Shown here piece by piece: positions 8,811 through 23,960 of a DNA stretch of 64,000 bases. A program made the position numbers and the translations under genes. Numbering within the stretch: the stretch's first letter is position 1; each line of letters opens with the position of its first letter. Origin of the DNA: Shewanella corallii (GTDB lineage: Bacteria; Pseudomonadota; Gammaproteobacteria; Enterobacterales; Shewanellaceae); the NCBI RefSeq assembly GCF_023349125.1, contig NZ_JAKIKT010000002.1, positions 248,001 through 312,000 of the forward strand, in the 5' to 3' direction. The notes below the pieces were generated by a model. That model saw only the letters and a list, made by a program, of their open reading frames with translations. It did no database searches and was not told the origin of the DNA.

Positions 8811-9176
8811 TTACACTTTAGCTTCCAGATAAGCCTTCAGCATTGCCAGATCTTTTTCGCCATTTTCAACAATGACACTCAACCATTCTGAGTGCATTTC
8901 CGGCCAATCTGACGCTTCACCATGCTGCAGCAACTGAGCATACTGTTGAATACGCTTCAAACCCACAGAGCCAGCGGCTCCTTTGAATTTATGTGCTTCA
9001 GAGCAAAGTACTTCTTTCTCAGCATCCTGGCTTGCTGTTACCAGGTTCCCTACATATTCAGGCATCAGCTGCTCAAACAATACAACACTTTTAAGCAAGG
9101 TTCCGGCTCCGATTGCACTGCAATATTGTTCCAGTGTGTTCAGGTCCAGAATAGTTTCCAAATCAGCTGTCGCCAT
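8811..9176 (-). CDS. hptA: Stand-alone histidine phosphotransfer (Hpt) protein, HptA-like
   Basis: Single-domain Hpt protein of 121 residues, essentially all alpha-helical. The phospho-acceptor is H62 in SEAHKFKGAAGSVG, followed by the conserved amphipathic helix (LKRIQQYAQLLQHGE). No kinase or receiver domain is attached. In Shewanella an equivalent gene beside oxyR, hptA, relays phosphate from the ArcS kinase to ArcA. The symbol here rests on that remembered synteny and on domain architecture, not on a search. It has its own terminator and is separated from oxyR by about 190 bp, so it is probably a separate transcription unit. Confidence 0.8.
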   Translation of the reverse strand: MATADLETILDLNTLEQYCSAIGAGTLLKSVVLFEQLMPEYVGNLVTASQDAEKEVLCSEAHKFKGAAGSVGLKRIQQYAQLLQHGEASDWPEMHSEWLSVIVENGEKDLAMLKAYLEAKV

Positions 9177-9433
9177 TGATGCCCCCTCTGTAGAGTATAT
9201 TCGTTACGCCCACTGCATGCCGCTGTCCACTGGACGCTGCTTCGATTCCCTATGAAATGCAGGGTTGCAGGTCATTTTATCTGAGTCATGATACCTGCTG
9301 CCAAGCGCTGTGCAACACAATAAGTGGATTTTGCTGAAGTTTCCGCCCAGATTAACAAAAACGCAACAATATAGGGCGGTGCAAGACATCTTCATCTTAA
9401 AAAAACTAATAGATGTAGCAAGTTGTCACAGGG

Positions 9434-10396
9434 CTATAGCAGGGTGAAAGGACTATGGGTATTCACCCCCTGCCCACCATGCTCTTTTAAGTTATCCACA
9501 ATGGCCACCAGCCCATCCCACCTGGATGAGCACCACTCAGGGGCAAGCAACATGGGCTTTTTGGCATAGGCGCTGACTCTGTGCAGTATGACATCAGATG
9601 GAATCGCTCTGATCATCTCGCTAACGCTGTAAACGTATTGTTCCAGTTCCAGTGTCGATAATTTACCCGCACGCCAGGCTTTGGCCATGGTGCTGCCTTC
9701 AACTATATGTAAAGGATGAATCTTCAACCCTTCGACTCCAAGCTCAAGTACCATCTTCAGGGTTTGCATATAGTCATCATGGGATTCGCCGGGTAAGCCC
9801 AGGATGAGATGGGTGCAAACCTTGAGTCCATGGGATCTGGCACGCGTTACAGTATCGGCGTAGGCGTCAAACTCATGACCCCGGTTGATCTTCTTTAACG
9901 TGTGATTATGGGCAGATTGCAAACCAAGCTCCAGCCAGACTTCAATCCCTCTAGACTGATACTCTGCCAGTAAAGTCAGCACTTCATCAGGAACACAGTC
10001 AGGCCTGGTGCCGACGTGCAACCCCACAATATGACCATCAGCAAGGGCCTCGTCATATTTCTGTTTCAGTACCTGATACTCATCATAAGTGCTTGTATAC
10101 GCCTGAAAATAAGCAATAAATTTATCGCTAGCGGTGCCCTTGGCACTACCTACTTTCTGTATGCGTTTGATTTCCATATTGGCTTTACCCGCCTGCAGCT
10201 GATCACTGATGCTCAGAGGGCTTCCCATTTCATGACTGAAAGAGGCGACGTTACAGAAGGTACAACCACCTTTCCCTAAAGTACCATCCCGGTTGGGGCA
10301 AGTGAATTTGGCATCAATAGTGAGTTTCTTTACACGGGTACCGTATTTGGCTTTGCAAACGGCACCAAAGGTATTGGCATATTTGTCGAGTCCCAT
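9434..10396 (-). CDS. YhcC-type radical SAM protein (TIGR01212)
   Basis: Radical SAM enzyme of 320 residues with the atypical cluster spacing C33-x11-C45-x2-C48 (FTCPNRDGTLGKGGCTFCN). It also has the family signatures YGTRVKKL, FIAYFQAYTSTY, GLHVGTRPDCVP, WLELGLQSAHN and GLPGESHDDYMQTL. The cysteines should ligate a [4Fe-4S] cluster that cleaves S-adenosylmethionine. The substrate of this family is not known to me. It is transcribed away from gltB, the same arrangement as yhcC/gltB in E. coli. Confidence 0.9.
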   Translation of the reverse strand: MGLDKYANTFGAVCKAKYGTRVKKLTIDAKFTCPNRDGTLGKGGCTFCNVASFSHEMGSPLSISDQLQAGKANMEIKRIQKVGSAKGTASDKFIAYFQAYTSTYDEYQVLKQKYDEALADGHIVGLHVGTRPDCVPDEVLTLLAEYQSRGIEVWLELGLQSAHNHTLKKINRGHEFDAYADTVTRARSHGLKVCTHLILGLPGESHDDYMQTLKMVLELGVEGLKIHPLHIVEGSTMAKAWRAGKLSTLELEQYVYSVSEMIRAIPSDVILHRVSAYAKKPMLLAPEWCSSRWDGLVAIVDNLKEHGGQGVNTHSPFTLL

Positions 10397-10834
10397 GGCG
10401 ACGCTCCCGAAATGAAAAAGGCGGGTATTTTAGTCACTCCTTGAGTAATAGTCCTTGGCAAAGATCAAAATCCCGGGAGTCAGTGCCGATGTAGCCCTCA
10501 CGAAGTTCCATTCACTGTATTTGCAAAAAAAATCATTATTCGTAAATTCGGGACAATCTTATCCTGCCTCCTTCATTTCGTAACAAAATCACAAAGCATG
10601 TTTCAATTTTCTTTTTATTCATACCGTTATACGAGCACTTTCTCAGTTTACGTCAACGTAACCATCACTTTTACAACGACTAAAGCATGACTCAAAACCA
10701 TATTTTTATGCATTTTTCTTGATTGACCTTTGCATAAAGTGAAGATAGCTTGGATGGTTCGGGTAAAAATCAATATAAGAAAAGTCATTTCTCCCGACGT
10801 AGTAAACCTTGAGCATTGAAGGGAGGTTGTGTTT
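10397..10834. other. Divergent regulatory region yhcC-like / gltB
   Basis: About 440 bp with no credible gene. AT-rich from about 10500 to 10750. It should contain the promoters of both flanking genes. Apart from the possible -35/-10 listed separately I recognise no operator. Confidence 0.6.
10723..10751 (+). promoter_or_regulatory. Possible sigma-70 promoter of gltBD
   Basis: TTGACC (10723-10728), 17-nt spacer, TAGCTT (10746-10751). The -35 is good and the -10 is weak. It lies about 85 bp before the gltB start. Confidence 0.35.
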
Positions 10835-16695
<5,861 letters not shown>

Positions 16696-16716
16696 TCCCG
16701 GTTCACTTCCAAAGCC

Positions 16717-16743
16717 AAAGCCCACATCACAGTGGGCTTTTTT
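16717..16743 (+). terminator. Rho-independent terminator of gltBD
   Basis: AAAGCCCAC / GTGGGCTTT stem (16717-16725 and 16732-16740), loop ATCACA, followed by more T. Confidence 0.85.
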
Positions 16744-16787
16744 GTGCGCCGACAACAGCTTTACTCCCTCTACTCAGCCATTGAATA

Positions 16788-16796
16788 TGCTATAGT
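16788..16796 (+). promoter_or_regulatory. Extended -10 promoter of mtnN
   Basis: TGCTATAGT, a good extended -10 (TGnTATAGT), about 40 bp upstream of the mtnN ATG. No clear -35 at 17 nt, which extended -10 promoters can dispense with. Confidence 0.45.
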
Positions 16797-16837
16797 TAGC
16801 GCCAATTTTATCCCTTTATTAATTCAAAAGGTCTGAC

Positions 16838-17530
16838 ATGAAAATCGGTATTATCGGCGCTATGGAGCCGGAAGTTGCCCACCTGATAGCTTCCATGGAA
16901 GCTGCTGAGTCACAAACCATCGCAGGTATTGAGTTTGTTGCCGGTCAGCTGAATGGCCAAGAGGTGATTGTGACCCGTTCAGGTATTGGTAAAGTTGCTG
17001 CCAGTATCGCAACCACGCTGCTGATTGAGAAATACCAGCCTGACTATGTGATTAACACTGGCAGCGCCGGTGGCTTTGTCGACTCACTGGAGATCGGCGA
17101 TATCGTCATCTCCTCTGAAGTACGTCACCACGATGTTGACGTGACTGCCTTTGGTTATGAGATTGGCCAGATGGCACAACAGCCAGCCGCCTTTATGCCC
17201 GATGCCAAACTGGTTGAAGCAGCCAAGAAAGCCGTTGATTCTTTAGGTGAAGTCAAAACCATCGAAGGCCTTATCTGTACCGGTGACAGCTTTATCTGTG
17301 ACCCTGAGCGTACCGCAGTGATGCTCAATCACTTCCCAACCATGGCCGCCTGTGAAATGGAAGCCGCAGCGATTGCTCAGGTGTGCCATCAGTTCCAGGT
17401 ACCATTCGTGGTAATCCGTTCTCTGTCTGATAACGCCAACAACGACTCTCCGGTGGATTTTGACAGCTACATAGTTAAAGCCGGTCACCACTCAGCCCTG
17501 ATGGTTATGGCATTGCTACAACAACTGTAA
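16838..17530 (+). CDS. mtnN: 5'-methylthioadenosine/S-adenosylhomocysteine nucleosidase
   Basis: Hydrolyses MTA and SAH (and 5'-deoxyadenosine) to adenine plus the thioribose; methionine salvage and the first step towards autoinducer-2. It has 230 residues. [13 protein letters not shown] carries catalytic E12. [34 protein letters not shown] (substrate Glu) and [13 protein letters not shown] (catalytic Asp) all match MtnN/Pfs. The ATG has weak upstream purines but aligns exactly with the family N-terminus. It is followed after 18 nt by the CobD/CbiB-like gene, so the two are probably co-transcribed. Confidence 0.97.
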   Translation: MKIGIIGAMEPEVAHLIASMEAAESQTIAGIEFVAGQLNGQEVIVTRSGIGKVAASIATTLLIEKYQPDYVINTGSAGGFVDSLEIGDIVISSEVRHHDVDVTAFGYEIGQMAQQPAAFMPDAKLVEAAKKAVDSLGEVKTIEGLICTGDSFICDPERTAVMLNHFPTMAACEMEAAAIAQVCHQFQVPFVVIRSLSDNANNDSPVDFDSYIVKAGHHSALMVMALLQQL

Positions 17531-17548
17531 GGAGTTAACCCGGGGATC

Positions 17549-18505
17549 ATGGACGTCACTCACCTGTCAGCTACAGACATAGGTGTTCTGGAAACATTTG
17601 GACTGCTGCTGTCAGCGTTGGCGCTGGCTGCGCTGCTGCCATTGTCCGGTCCCAAAGATCCCCTGGGTTGGTTTGGTCAGCTTGCGGCTCAATTGGCAGC
17701 CAAAGCTGGCCATCCTGAACGCAGTAAAGCCCAGCAATATACGGCTGGTACTCTGTCCACCCTGTTGCTGATACTGCCTTTCTGGTTCATCCTCAGTTTT
17801 ATTCCCGTACTGGCAGCTTACCCCTGGTTTTTTGAACTGCTTATTCTCTATCTGTGTATTAATCAGGGTGGATTGGCCAAAGAGCTGCTGCAGGTAGCGC
17901 AATGGTTGGACACCGAAGACAAAAACAGTGCCAAAACCGCGCTGGCAAAGCGTGTTCCTCAAAGCACTGATAATCTGTCTGCCACAGGGTTGAGTAAGAC
18001 TGCTGCCGAACTGGCATTCAGTATTCCCGCCATTAATGTTGTCGGCGTATCACTTGCCTATTTCGCCGGAGGTACCACCTTCGCGTTACTGATTAGAATG
18101 CTGGCGGAACTCACCTGGCAATGGCCGCTTCAGTCCCCCAGGCTCACCCTGTTCGCTGTTCCCGTGCATCGCCTTATGCACTTGCTGCTGTTCATTCCTG
18201 TACTGATCTGGCGCCTGTTACTGGCACTGCAGGCCGGAACTCTGACCTTCGGCGGCGTATTCAGCTCCCGCTGGTCCCTGTTCCCGGGCGTGATTACCGG
18301 GGCGCAGGTACTGCAGCGACAACTGGGTGGCCCGCAGATTTTTAATGGTGTTAAGGTAACCAGACCCAGAGTTGGGCCGTCCGCTCTGCCTGACGCAAGC
18401 GATATCCTCAGGGCTGTCAGTATCAGCCGCATTGCCTGCGGCTATTTTATTGCCCTGCTTGCCTGTCTGCCGCTGATGTGGATGATAGTAAGCTTATACA
18501 AGTGA
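17549..18505 (+). CDS. CobD/CbiB-superfamily membrane protein
   Basis: Integral membrane protein of 318 residues with 4-6 hydrophobic segments (about 15-33, 66-106, 160-185, 205-232, 290-315). It resembles the CobD/CbiB/AmpE superfamily in the stretch GGLAKELLQVAQWLDTED followed by AKRVPQSTDNLSATGLSKTA. This mirrors the CbiB pattern in which an 'L-AR-L-GD---AR--L---V-RDT-L' helix precedes the membrane core. True CbiB makes adenosylcobinamide phosphate, but no cobalamin gene is nearby and similarity is partial, so I do not assign that reaction. I recall a comparable gene behind mtnN/pfs in Shewanella. Confidence 0.65.
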   Translation: MDVTHLSATDIGVLETFGLLLSALALAALLPLSGPKDPLGWFGQLAAQLAAKAGHPERSKAQQYTAGTLSTLLLILPFWFILSFIPVLAAYPWFFELLILYLCINQGGLAKELLQVAQWLDTEDKNSAKTALAKRVPQSTDNLSATGLSKTAAELAFSIPAINVVGVSLAYFAGGTTFALLIRMLAELTWQWPLQSPRLTLFAVPVHRLMHLLLFIPVLIWRLLLALQAGTLTFGGVFSSRWSLFPGVITGAQVLQRQLGGPQIFNGVKVTRPRVGPSALPDASDILRAVSISRIACGYFIALLACLPLMWMIVSLYK

Positions 18506-18571
18506 TCGGCACTGGCCGGGCTAAAACAATAACCTCTGACTCAAAAATAATAATCATTGGAGCATGCGACT

Positions 18572-18976
18572 TTGTTCGTACAATCTATCTCTCTGACTAC
18601 ACCCGCACTTATGTTCCCGGCAATCTCCCTGTTACTGCTGGCCTATACAAACAGGTTTTTCTCACTGGCGGCCCTTATCCGCAATCTCAGCAGTGACGAC
18701 AAACCGGTAAAGCAGGCGCAGATACATAATCTCAGCCAGCGCATCAAAATCATTCGTCGTATGCAGGAAGCCGGGGTTATCAGCTTTGCACTATGTGTTC
18801 TTTGTATGCTGATTATCTACCTGGGTTTCAATAAAGTCGGTTCAGCCGTTTTTGGCCTGAGTCTGGCGCTGCTGCTCTACTCTTTGGTGCTGTCTGTGGT
18901 GGAGATACGTATCTCGGTAGATGCCCTCAATATTCACCTACAACAAATGGGACAACACCCTGATAAAGACGCTTGA
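18572..18976 (+). CDS. DUF2721 family membrane protein
   Basis: Small membrane protein of 134 residues with three hydrophobic segments. It matches DUF2721: an N-terminal LTTPALMFPAISLLLLAYTNRF, then a basic RIKIIRRMQEAG stretch, two helices, and the C-terminal VVEIRISVDALNIHL. Start chosen: TTG at 18572, 9 nt after GGAG (18559-18562). Another in-frame TTG at 18557 overlaps that Shine-Dalgarno. The function of this family is unknown to me. It lies 66 bp after the CobD-like gene in the same direction. Confidence 0.7.
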   Translation: MFVQSISLTTPALMFPAISLLLLAYTNRFFSLAALIRNLSSDDKPVKQAQIHNLSQRIKIIRRMQEAGVISFALCVLCMLIIYLGFNKVGSAVFGLSLALLLYSLVLSVVEIRISVDALNIHLQQMGQHPDKDA

Positions 18977-19066
18977 TCCCGCCTGATTCAAAAGGCATTA
19001 TTCAGCCTCCGGGCAGCAATGTCTGCCCATCTGTTTTTCATCTGTCGAAAGAGTAGAGACACAACT

Positions 19067-19540
19067 GTGCGATATTTGTGGTTATCCCTGTTTCTGTTTT
19101 CCAGCCTGACTCTGGCCGCGCCGGGAGATATGCCCCGTGAACAACAGTTGGCCATGAACTACATGCAGGCGCTGACCAGTCATAACTACACAAAGCTGAA
19201 AGAGTTCTACGACAGAGAAACTGTCTTCTACGACCGTACTGCTGGTAAAAAGTACACGGGTGAAGTTCATATTCTGAGTTTTCTTCGCCGCGCCCATAAA
19301 GGGGTGATGGAGTACCGCTTTAATCTGGAGCATATGTACAACTCAGGCTCACTGGTGGTGATGATTGGCAGCTATTACCTGAAAGGCCCTGGTGATCAGT
19401 TCGGCAAGCCGGGGAAAATCATCGAAGTTGCAGTGCCCGGGGTGACCAGCCTGAAACTGGATACGGACAAAGGCAGAGTCAGAGAGCATATCGACCTGAT
19501 TGATTACCAGACCATGTCGGATCAACTGGCCCCTCAGTAA
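19067..19540 (+). CDS. Exported SnoaL/NTF2-like protein
   Basis: Read from GTG 19067 it starts MRYLWLSLFLFSSLTLAAP, a good signal peptide with an Ala-x-Ala-like cut site. ATG 19019 in the same frame would add 16 polar residues and bury the signal. The mature part (~138 residues) has the NTF2/SnoaL pattern: an N-terminal helix (QQLAMNYMQALTSHNYTKLKEFY), DRTAGKKYTG, HILSFLRRAHKG, and beta-strands SLVVMIGSYYLKG and KIIEVAVPGVTSLKL. This fold is often a small-molecule binding cup or enzyme. No catalytic residues can be named. Weak Shine-Dalgarno. Confidence 0.6.
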   Translation: MRYLWLSLFLFSSLTLAAPGDMPREQQLAMNYMQALTSHNYTKLKEFYDRETVFYDRTAGKKYTGEVHILSFLRRAHKGVMEYRFNLEHMYNSGSLVVMIGSYYLKGPGDQFGKPGKIIEVAVPGVTSLKLDTDKGRVREHIDLIDYQTMSDQLAPQ

Positions 19541-19647
19541 ACCGCCTGACCGTTTCAGATCACAGTTTTCAACCCCGTTTGAAACTCTGAGCGGAATTTG
19601 CACTCCAAGATTACAGTGTCGTTTGATATGCCCTGAGGATTGGCCGG

Positions 19648-20058
19648 ATGCTGTATTTGCCTACCCGTTTTGTCTCTCTGTTAACTGCTTTGATATTGGT
19701 GATTTGCTCCCAGGCTATGGCCTCGGATCTTCCCCCTATGGTGACCTCCTATGCCGAAAAGCCGGTACAGGGGTTCAACCGCCAGGTTGAAGCGGCCAGC
19801 AAGCAAGACAAGAAATGGGTCAGACAAGCTGAATCTATCAGTCAGCACTACGCTGGCAGTCAATTCAAGCTGGTCCGAACCGTGCCCCATGGCAATGTCT
19901 CAGTCAGTTACCTTACCCGGATTGACCAACACCACCACAAGCAGATACTCATGATCTTGATGTTGGAGCAGTCGGGTAAGCACTGGCGCCTTAACAAGGC
20001 GATGGTGAGTTGGCAATGTAAAAAGGGCCAGCACTTCAGTACTGACCCTTGTCATTAA
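19648..20058 (+). CDS. Small exported protein of unknown function
   Basis: 136 residues beginning MLYLPTRFVSLLTALILVICSQAMASDLPP, a clear signal peptide with cleavage near ASA/MAS. The remainder is soluble, basic and His-rich in the middle (IDQHHHKQILM), with two Cys near the C-terminus (SWQCKKGQHFSTDPCH) that could form a periplasmic disulfide. I do not recognise the family. GAGGA lies about 11 nt before the ATG. It follows the SnoaL-like gene by 107 bp and converges on tyrS. Confidence 0.6.
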   Translation: MLYLPTRFVSLLTALILVICSQAMASDLPPMVTSYAEKPVQGFNRQVEAASKQDKKWVRQAESISQHYAGSQFKLVRTVPHGNVSVSYLTRIDQHHHKQILMILMLEQSGKHWRLNKAMVSWQCKKGQHFSTDPCH

Positions 20059-20094
20059 TTGCGTTTAAACGCTGCAGATATTCGGTCTGACTGA

Positions 20095-21291
20095 TTAGTT
20101 CAGCGTGACCTTGGCAAACTTGCGCTTACCCACCTGGAATACGGCAGAGACACCGGCATTCAAAACCAACTTGGTATCTTCAACTTTGTCACCATCCATC
20201 TTCACCGCGCCCTGCTTAACCATACGCATACCGTCTGAAGTAGAGCCAACCAGACCCGCCTCTTTCAGCAGGTTGGCAATGGCCATACCTTCACCGGCAG
20301 CCAGAGTCACTTCCTCGATATCATCAGGGATAGCACCTTTCTGGAAACGGGCAATAAAGTTCTCATGGGCTTTTTCAGCGGCAGCTTCGTCATGGAAGCG
20401 GGCGATGATCTCTTTAGCCAGCAAAATCTTGGTGTCACGTGGGTTGGCACCGGCATCAACCTCAGCCTTCAGCTGAGCCACTTCATCCAGAGGGCGGAAA
20501 GACAGCAGCTCGTAGTAACGCCACATCAGCACATCAGAGATAGACATTATCTTACCGAACATCTCATCAGGCGCTTCACTCACACCAATGTAGTTATGGG
20601 CAGACTTGGACATCTTCTTAACACCGTCCAGCCCTTCCAGCAGTGGCATCATAATCACTGCCTGAGGCTTCTGGCCAGCGGCCTTCTGCAGTTCACGTCC
20701 CATCAGCAAGTTGAACTTCTGGTCGGTACCGCCCAACTCAACGTCGGCTTCCAGCGCAACGGAGTCATAGCCCTGCAGCAATGGATACATAAATTCGTGG
20801 ATAGCAATGGACTGACCGGAAGCATAGCGCTTCTTAAAATCATCACGTTCCATCATACGGGCTACAGTCTGTTGAGACGCCAGACGGATCATACCGGCAG
20901 CGCCCAGATCTTCCAGCCAGCTGGAGTTGAACTCGATACGGGTTTTGGCTGGGTCCAGAATCTTGTAAACCTGCTCTTTATAAGTTTCAGCGTTAGCCAG
21001 AACCTGCTCGCGGGTCAAAGGTGGACGAGTGCTGTTTTTGCCGCTTGGGTCACCAACCATGCCGGTAAAGTCACCAATCAGGAAGATAACCTCATGGCCC
21101 AACTCCTGAAACGCGCGCAACTTGTTGAGGATAACTGTATGACCTAAGTGAATATCCGGTGCAGTTGGGTCAGCCCCCAATTTCACCTTCAGAGGACGTC
21201 CCTCTTTCAACTTTTCAAGCAGATCCGATTCGAGCAAAATCTCATCGGTACCTCGTTTAATTTCTGCTAATACCTGGTCTAAATCAGCCAT
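20095..21291 (-). CDS. tyrS: Tyrosyl-tRNA synthetase
   Basis: Charges tRNA-Tyr. It has 398 residues. The class I HIGH motif appears as HLGH (48-51) in [12 protein letters not shown], and KMSKS at 226-230 ([14 protein letters not shown]). The core has [15 protein letters not shown] and [18 protein letters not shown]. The C-terminal S4 RNA-binding domain (about 335-398) includes [16 protein letters not shown]. The length and HLGH motif fit the TyrZ-like lineage common in marine gammaproteobacteria rather than the E. coli TyrS form; that assignment is from memory. It is divergent from the M23 peptidase gene. Confidence 0.95.
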   Translation of the reverse strand: MADLDQVLAEIKRGTDEILLESDLLEKLKEGRPLKVKLGADPTAPDIHLGHTVILNKLRAFQELGHEVIFLIGDFTGMVGDPSGKNSTRPPLTREQVLANAETYKEQVYKILDPAKTRIEFNSSWLEDLGAAGMIRLASQQTVARMMERDDFKKRYASGQSIAIHEFMYPLLQGYDSVALEADVELGGTDQKFNLLMGRELQKAAGQKPQAVIMMPLLEGLDGVKKMSKSAHNYIGVSEAPDEMFGKIMSISDVLMWRYYELLSFRPLDEVAQLKAEVDAGANPRDTKILLAKEIIARFHDEAAAEKAHENFIARFQKGAIPDDIEEVTLAAGEGMAIANLLKEAGLVGSTSDGMRMVKQGAVKMDGDKVEDTKLVLNAGVSAVFQVGKRKFAKVTLN

Positions 21292-21416
21292 CTCGGCAGT
21301 TACCCCTAAGAGCCTAAAATAAAAAGAAAGAGACTTATGTTACTTGTTAGCCCTAATAAATGAAAGTGTGTACACTTAGGGATGAGTTGTCGTTTGAAAT
21401 TTTGGTACCGAGTTCA

Positions 21417-22814
21417 ATGGGAAAGGTCATCACACTGTTTAATTTACTGCCCAGATTGCATCAGGCATTGATAGGATTGCTGCTGTTGATCATCTTTGCA
21501 GCTTTTCTGATCCCTTCTGAGGATGCCGAGGCCTCCCGTCATACAGAAAAAACTGCGGTTTCCACCCAGGCTCCCCAAACCGATATCCAACTACCTTTGG
21601 CGTTCCGTACTCCGGATGGCCCTCAGTCTGCTCTGTCAGGCAACTCAGCCGAGGCCAGGTCAAGCGACAATACCACTCAGGAAACCACCAATACTAAACC
21701 TGCTGAGCCCGCGAAGCCTGAATTGACAGAAGACTCCTTCACTGTTCGTGATGGCGATACCCTGGCAGCGATTTTTAACCGTGCCGGGTTCAGCGCTCGT
21801 GAGGTTTACGATGTCACCCAACTTAAGCAAACCGGCAAAATCGTAAAGAAACTGATGCCGGGCGACAGCATTACCCTGATTAAAGACAGTGACGGCAAAT
21901 TTGCGGGCCTCAGATATCAACTCAGTAAAATTGATACCCTGGTCGTCAGCCGCAATGAAGACAAGCTTCACGAATACACTGTCAACAAAGAGGTCACCCA
22001 TGAAGAAAAATTTGTGACCGCTGAAATTACCTCTAACTTCTGGAATGCTGGGGTTAAAGCCGGACTGACACCGGCACAGATTATGGAACTGGCCACCATT
22101 TTTGGCTGGGATGTGGACTTCGCTCTGGATATCCGTGAAGGCGACAGCTTTGCGCTGATATACGATGAAGAATATGCCGATGGCAACTTCCTTCAAAACG
22201 GCAACATTCTGGCCGCAGAATTTATTAATCAGGGCGAGCGCTTCACCGCAGTGCGCTATACAGATGGCCAGTATTATTCCGAAGAGGGCCGCAGCATGCG
22301 CAAAGCCTTCCTCAAGTCCCCGGTTGATTTTAAGTATGTCAGCTCCAACTTTAATCCAAGGCGTCTGCACCCGGTGACAGGCCAGGTTAAAGCCCACAGA
22401 GGGGTGGATTATGTTGCTGCCGTGGGTACACCAATTAAATCCGCCGGTGCAGGTCGGGTGATTAAATCCTCGTACAATAAGTACAATGGTAACTATGTGT
22501 TTATTAAGCACAACGACACCTACACCACCAAGTACCTTCACCTTAACAAGCGCAAAGTCAAACAGGGCGACTATGTTAAGCAGGGGCAGACCATTGGTAC
22601 TTTGGGTGCCACTGGACGTGTAACCGGTGCCCACCTGCACTATGAGTTTATCGTCAACGGCGTGCACAGAAACCCACGTACAGTGAAACTGCCAAAAGCC
22701 GACCCTATCGCCAAGAAAGAGCGCGCGGCCTTTACTAAGCTCAGTGAAACTCTGATGGCAAAAATTGAATCGGAAAAACAGGTTCAATATGCCAGGGAGC
22801 GCAACGCCCAATGA
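21417..22814 (+). CDS. Peptidoglycan M23 DD-metalloendopeptidase (MepM-like)
   Basis: Envelope murein hydrolase that would cut peptide cross-links during wall growth. It has 465 residues from ATG 21417 ([20 protein letters not shown]...), beginning with a membrane anchor (~15-32). An ATG at 21360 is in frame but adds a non-conserved tail. A Ser/Thr/Pro/Ala-rich linker follows, then an OapA/LysM-like region ([18 protein letters not shown]), then the M23 domain. Zinc ligands H327 and D331 are in HRGVD, and H406/H408 are in GAHLHYEF. It overlaps anmK by 4 nt (ATGA), linking wall hydrolysis with anhydro-muropeptide recycling. Confidence 0.92.
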   Translation: MGKVITLFNLLPRLHQALIGLLLLIIFAAFLIPSEDAEASRHTEKTAVSTQAPQTDIQLPLAFRTPDGPQSALSGNSAEARSSDNTTQETTNTKPAEPAKPELTEDSFTVRDGDTLAAIFNRAGFSAREVYDVTQLKQTGKIVKKLMPGDSITLIKDSDGKFAGLRYQLSKIDTLVVSRNEDKLHEYTVNKEVTHEEKFVTAEITSNFWNAGVKAGLTPAQIMELATIFGWDVDFALDIREGDSFALIYDEEYADGNFLQNGNILAAEFINQGERFTAVRYTDGQYYSEEGRSMRKAFLKSPVDFKYVSSNFNPRRLHPVTGQVKAHRGVDYVAAVGTPIKSAGAGRVIKSSYNKYNGNYVFIKHNDTYTTKYLHLNKRKVKQGDYVKQGQTIGTLGATGRVTGAHLHYEFIVNGVHRNPRTVKLPKADPIAKKERAAFTKLSETLMAKIESEKQVQYARERNAQ

Positions 22815-23917
22815 CAGGCCTGTATATAGGATTGATGTCCGGCACCAGTATGGATGGTGTCGATGCCGTGCTGGTTGATTTCACATCTCCTCAGCCGAAG
22901 TTGATTGCCAGTCACTCAGAGCCAATGCCTGAGCACCTGTTTAAAGGGTTACAGCGTCTTTGCCAGCCCGGCACAGATGAAATCAACAGGCAGGGCCGAC
23001 TCGACCGAACTGTTGGCCAGCTGTTTGCCAAAGCCGTTAATGCCTTGCTGACCAAATCAGGGGTATCACCACTGCAGGTCTCTGCCATTGGCAGTCACGG
23101 ACAGACAGTACGTCATATGCCCTCTCTGGATACCGGCTTTACCCTGCAAATTGGCGACCCCAATACCATTGCGGTGGAGACAGGCATTGATGTGATAGCC
23201 GACTTTCGCCGCAAGGATGTGGCCCTCGGCGGCCAGGGTGCTCCGCTGGTGCCGGCCTTCCATCAGGAAGTCTTTGCCAGCGAAGATAAAGTACGTGTGA
23301 TACTCAACATAGGTGGTATCGCCAATATCACCTATCTGCCGGGCGACCGCTCCCGGGTACTCGGGTTCGACACCGGACCGGGCAATACTCTGATTGACTA
23401 CTGGATACAGCAACACAGACAGCTGGCATTCGATGAAGATGGTGAGTGGGCGGCGTCAGGACAAACTGATCCCGAATTGCTGCAGCAGATGCTGTCCCAT
23501 GCCTATTTTGCCCAGAACTTTCCCAAGAGCACAGGGAGGGAGCTGTTTAACCAGGCCTGGCTCGAACACCAACTGGCCCAGTATAGCCACCTGAAAGACG
23601 AAGATATTCAATCTACCCTGCTGGATCTTACCTGCCACTCTATCGCCAATGATGTGCTCAAACTGGCTTCCAGCGGTGAGCTCTATGCTTGTGGTGGTGG
23701 TGCCCTGAACTCGGAGTTAATGCGCCGACTGTCGACTCTGCTGCCAGAGTACAAAATCACCTGCACTGCCGAGATTGGCGTGGATCCCAAGTGGGTTGAA
23801 GCCATAGCATTTGCCTGGCTTGCCATGCGATTTGAACAGGGACTACCGGCCAACCTGCCTGCAGTAACCGGGGCCAGTCGTCAGGCCGTACTCGGCGCCA
23901 GATACCCGGCAGCATAG
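22811..23917 (+). CDS. anmK: Anhydro-N-acetylmuramic acid kinase
   Basis: Phosphorylates and opens 1,6-anhydroMurNAc to MurNAc-6-phosphate in cytosolic murein recycling. It has 368 residues, the usual length. The ATP-binding/ASKHA signatures are [24 protein letters not shown] at the N-terminus, [57 protein letters not shown], and the C-terminal [15 protein letters not shown]. Its ATG overlaps the stop of the M23 peptidase (ATGA), so translation is probably coupled. Closed by a strong terminator. Confidence 0.97.
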   Translation: MTGLYIGLMSGTSMDGVDAVLVDFTSPQPKLIASHSEPMPEHLFKGLQRLCQPGTDEINRQGRLDRTVGQLFAKAVNALLTKSGVSPLQVSAIGSHGQTVRHMPSLDTGFTLQIGDPNTIAVETGIDVIADFRRKDVALGGQGAPLVPAFHQEVFASEDKVRVILNIGGIANITYLPGDRSRVLGFDTGPGNTLIDYWIQQHRQLAFDEDGEWAASGQTDPELLQQMLSHAYFAQNFPKSTGRELFNQAWLEHQLAQYSHLKDEDIQSTLLDLTCHSIANDVLKLASSGELYACGGGALNSELMRRLSTLLPEYKITCTAEIGVDPKWVEAIAFAWLAMRFEQGLPANLPAVTGASRQAVLGARYPAA

Positions 23918-23926
23918 TTCATAAGT

Positions 23927-23956
23927 AAAAAGCCCCGGTACAACCCGGGGCTTTTT
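23927..23956. terminator. Bidirectional terminator between anmK and the CadC-like gene
   Basis: AAAAAGCCCCGG / CCGGGGCTTTTT hairpin, with T runs on both strands between two convergent genes. Confidence 0.9.
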
Positions 23957-23960
23957 GTAT

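Noticed and set aside
21660..22811. 383-codon open frame on the - strand
   Set aside because: Antisense to the M23 peptidase gene; His/Gly/Val-rich composition typical of a shadow.
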